Source of the DNA: Zychaea mexicana | Lineage: Eukaryota > Mucoromycota > Mucoromycetes > Mucorales > Lichtheimiaceae | Direction of reading: 5' to 3' | Assembly (NCBI RefSeq): GCF_025766255.1 | Contig: NW_026516741.1 | Span: forward strand, 1-64,000 | DNA: 64,000 nt | Shown: positions 61,146 through 64,000 of the stretch, in pieces | How the letters are laid out: each line of letters opens with the position of its first letter | Numbering within the stretch: the first letter of the stretch is position 1 | The notes under the pieces: model-generated | The model's database searches: none | The model's input: the letters and a program-made list of their open reading frames with translations, nothing else | Told to the model about the DNA's origin: nothing | Program-made: the position numbers and the translations under genes

Positions 61146-63867
61146 ATGGATAATCCTGCACAGGATCCAACGTTACCACCGCAACCACCGTCCGACGATA
61201 ATGGCGATGTAGCCTTCAATACTTTTATAGGTGTCGTTGTGTCGGTGTGTGGTAATGTAAGTAGTTTTCCAGTCACCCTCTGGAGAAGGTCTGAATAATG
61301 AGAATACTAGCTTATGGTCATTGCAACGTTGTGTTTCTTCTTTGTAGATGCTTATTTCAGTTGCGCTCAATGTCCAAAAGTTGGCAGTAAGTTTATATTC
61401 GAGAAGGAAATGCGGGAAGAAAAGAGTCATATACACACTCGTATGATAGAAAGAGAGAAAGAAAGGTCTGCCCCAATTTAATAATGAATGCCGCGTATTT
61501 AGCATAATAAAATCCAAGAAAACCAAGTCGCAAAGTACTTTGCCAATATGGACGAGCCTCCACGCTGGATATCGACTGCGCAATCATACTATCCGAGCAA
61601 TGCCTTTTTTCCAGACGATGGATACTCATCCCCACGTTCATCGGCAGAGCTTCCACGGTCCGAGCAAGAGGAATTGGATCATCAAAAGTTCATTATGGCT
61701 ATGGCACAAGAGCAAACGCGAGGAGAATCCGATTATCTGAAATCCAAGCTTTGGTGGCTCGGTATTTCCTTGATGGTCTTGGGAGAAGTCGGTAACTTTG
61801 TGGGTATGTTTTTGCTATCACCTCATTTCCTCACTTTCGGTGTTCATGTGTGTGTGTCTGTGTCTGTGTTGGGATTTCTCGCATTGGCCCAGAGCCCCAT
61901 TTTCCCCTTGTATAACTCCAAACTCACAACCTTCTATACTTCATATTCTCAAGCATACGGATTTGCACCTGCTTCGACCATTGCACCCCTGGGAACGACC
62001 ACGCTCGTTACAAATGTAATCCTGGCACCCCTGATGCTCAAGGAAGTGTTTCGAAAACGAGACCTGCTTGGAGTGCTCTTGGCCGTTTTAGGCGCCGCCA
62101 TGGTAGTTCTGAGTTCCAACTCAAAGGAAACAGCAGTAAGTTAGCATAGTCTTGAAACTGTTTCTCTGTTAACGGGTTATCCGTGTGTGTGTGTGTAATG
62201 TGTGCTAATAGTAAGGTTTGTTTTTATAATTTAGCTCTCACCAGATCTCATTATGGAAGCACTTACACAGACCCGGTCACTGGTCTTTTTTATCATTACA
62301 GGAATAATGATCACCGCCTTGACTATTTTGTCACCTATCTATGGCTCTCAAAGCATCATGATAGATCTCGGTTTGGTTGCAATCTACGGTAATTTGTCAA
62401 TGCTACACATAGAATTTTGCGAGAAATGTGGATTATTGTTAGGCTTATTGACTGGACTGATTATACTGCTCAGGTGGATATACGGTGCTATGTACAAAAA
62501 GCGTATCGTCATTGCTAAGCTTAACCTTTTTCAAGATGTTTGCGTATGTTTGTGTTCTGTATCATTTGCTCGTATAAACAAGTTTCGATATCAGTTACTC
62601 AGGTGTTGATTTTGGTTTTTTTTCTAGTTATCCCGTGTCCTACGTGCTGATCCTTGTTCTGGTGCTAACGGCTATTCTTCAAATTAAGTACTTGAATAAG
62701 GCACTCCAACGGTTCGACTCGACTGAGGTGATCCCTACACAGTTTGTGCTGTTTACAATTTCTGCTATTGCAGGAAGTGCTGTTCTTTACCATGATTTTG
62801 ATGATATGACCATGGATCAAACTTCAAGGTATGTTACAGTTTGACTTTACGATGCTTGATTCATAATGTATCCATTCTGATCAAATATGCGTAGATTTAT
62901 GACCGGCTGTGCTGTTGAATTTCTCGGTGTCTACTTGATTACATCCAAGCGAGACAAGCAACCGCCTCCGTTGTCTGTTAGAGCAGACAGCAGTTCGTCA
63001 GTAGAGTTCACTACAACCTCAACCAACAATACACCGGTAGATGAAGCCGTTTACGTATCCGAGACGGATGAAGCAGTTTTATCATCCGATCACAATGGAG
63101 CAAATAGCACCTCGAATAATCCTGCTGGTACTGTACAACCAGCTGCGCCGCCACGTTCATCGTCGTCACCACACGCGCATTTCGCGCCAGACCCTACATT
63201 CCCGCGTCGCTCACTAACGGCGCGCACCGAGGGTCTACTCAATCCAAACAGAATGAGCGCGGCTTTACGATCGTCAACAGCAACAACTGTTCCTGTAACA
63301 CACGACGAGTGGCATGGTAGCACCAACAACAACAACGCAGCCGCCACCGCCAAGCAACAAGCACACCGACGACGACGACGAAGCTCTGTGTTTAGAGGAA
63401 TTTCGTTGACGTCGCAATTGGTAGACCGTATCAATGAGGAACCACCTAAACAGCAACCGATCCAACTGCCACCATCATCGCCTACGTGGCAACAAGCATT
63501 CGGGTTACACCATCGACGTGGAGACTCTTTAGGATTCAGTAATTTGATTTCAGGTTTGACAGGCCATAACAATCACCAAGGCAATAGCAGCAGCCACTCT
63601 GCTAGTGCAGCTACTGGTATCATAACATCAGGAGCATCATCACCATCCCATCACCCATCCACACCCGTCGGTAGCCACCATCATGATTCGATTTTACATA
63701 TCGAATCCGATGCGGACGCCGTGGAAATCGATATCCCTACTGCATCCACAATATCCTCGCAGCGCAATAGCGAAGATGATCGGGAGTTGGTCCCAATGGG
63801 GTCCAAGAGAAACTCGGCACGATTGGTTGACATCGAGGAGAACACCGAATATAGAGATTTGAGTTGA
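61146..63867 (+). CDS. NIPA-type magnesium transporter
   Basis: Eight exons, 61146-61256, 61348-61386, 61503-61803, 61954-62135, 62235-62388, 62474-62543, 62628-62828 and 62895-63867, keep phase and give 676 residues. NIPA (DUF803) proteins carry Mg2+ and belong to the drug/metabolite transporter fold. Membrane spans: FIGVVVSVCGNMLISVALNV (about 27-46), then after a 90-residue hydrophilic insertion KLWWLGISLMVLGEVGNFV, ASTIAPLGTTTLVTNVILAP, LLGVLLAVLGAAMVVLSS, SLVFFIITGIMITALTIL, the IYGGYTVLCTKSVSSLL block, VSYVLILVLVLTAILQIKYL, VLFTISAIAGSAVLY and AVEFLGVYLITSKRD. The last ~310 residues are disordered and Ser/Asn/His-rich, much longer than animal NIPAs. The cytosolic insertion between spans 1 and 2 is also longer than in animals. 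Intron 3 (150 bases) is open in frame. Confidence 0.88.
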
Positions 63868-64000
63868 TGATACCCCCCCCCACTCTTATTACATTTTTTT
63901 TTTCTTTACCAAAACTACTACAACGATAACTTTAACTTTCGTTTGCCATATATATATATATATATATATTGTATCAAAAATCGACTGGATGATGCCTTCC
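63868..64000. other. 3' flank of the NIPA gene with (TA)n
   Basis: T-run at 63894-63903 and a (TA)n microsatellite at 63948-63969. No gene is seen before the window ends. Confidence 0.6.

Overview
The window looks like chromosomal DNA from a filamentous fungus, most likely an early-diverging Mucoromycota (Mucorales-like) species. Genes are split by many short introns with GT(A/G)AGT or GTATGT donors. The deduced proteins are fungal housekeeping proteins (Sec9, Med16, Chz1, an Hst2-type sirtuin, DNA polymerase epsilon, a cis-prenyltransferase, a CDK10-type kinase, a Vac7-like protein and a NIPA transporter). Proteins and UTRs are full of Gln/Asn/Ser/His homopolymers and CA, CT, TA and trinucleotide microsatellites. 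The species assignment is inference. No bacterial, CRISPR or phage features were seen.

Layout: 1-10.1 kb is gene-poor and AT-rich. It carries the C-terminal remnant of a pogo/jerky-type DDE transposase next to an oppositely oriented, broken Myb/NAM-associated gene of the Harbinger ORF1 type, plus several strong inverted repeats. From 10.3 kb the window is gene-dense. 10.3-11.5 kb: SEC9-type t-SNARE (+). 11.8-13.8 kb: coiled-coil protein of unknown function (-). 14.4-18.2 kb: MED16 (-). 18.5-19.3 kb: CHZ1 (+). 19.3-20.9 kb: sirtuin (-). 21.37-21.69 kb: an RNase P RNA gene (+) with TATA box and T-run terminator. 22.1-29.8 kb: catalytic subunit of DNA polymerase epsilon (-). 29.8-32.2 kb: intergenic, with an MCB-like motif near POL2. 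32.2-33.6 kb: cis-prenyltransferase (+). 34.5-36.7 kb: Ser/Asn/Gln-rich protein (-). 37.8-41.2 kb: 12-exon SANT plus U-box-like protein (+). 41.6-42.1 kb: a 74-residue membrane protein in three small exons (-). 44.2-47.4 kb: nine-exon low-complexity protein (+). 49.5-51.9 kb: STE20/PAK-type kinase (+). 52.3-52.6 kb: 92-residue coiled-coil protein (-). 54.0-55.9 kb: CDK10-type kinase (+). 56.1-58.7 kb: VAC7-like protein (-). 59.0-59.6 kb: protein of unknown function (-). 61.1-63.9 kb: NIPA-type magnesium transporter (+).

The genes do not form an operon-like pathway, but MED16, CHZ1 and the sirtuin are three adjacent chromatin or transcription genes with short shared intergenic spaces. For CHZ1, the sirtuin, the cis-prenyltransferase, the SANT/U-box gene, the 753-residue protein, both kinases, SEC9 and the NIPA gene I could join exons with consistent phase throughout, so those models are good to the base. 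MED16, POL2 and VAC7 are given as spans with some exon ends uncertain. The most interesting items are the RNase P RNA, the uncharacterised SANT/U-box protein with a GC-AG intron, a coding minisatellite made of repeated splice acceptors, an in-frame retainable intron in the transporter, and the 5'-crowded introns of POL2. I did not find a clearly new biological system.
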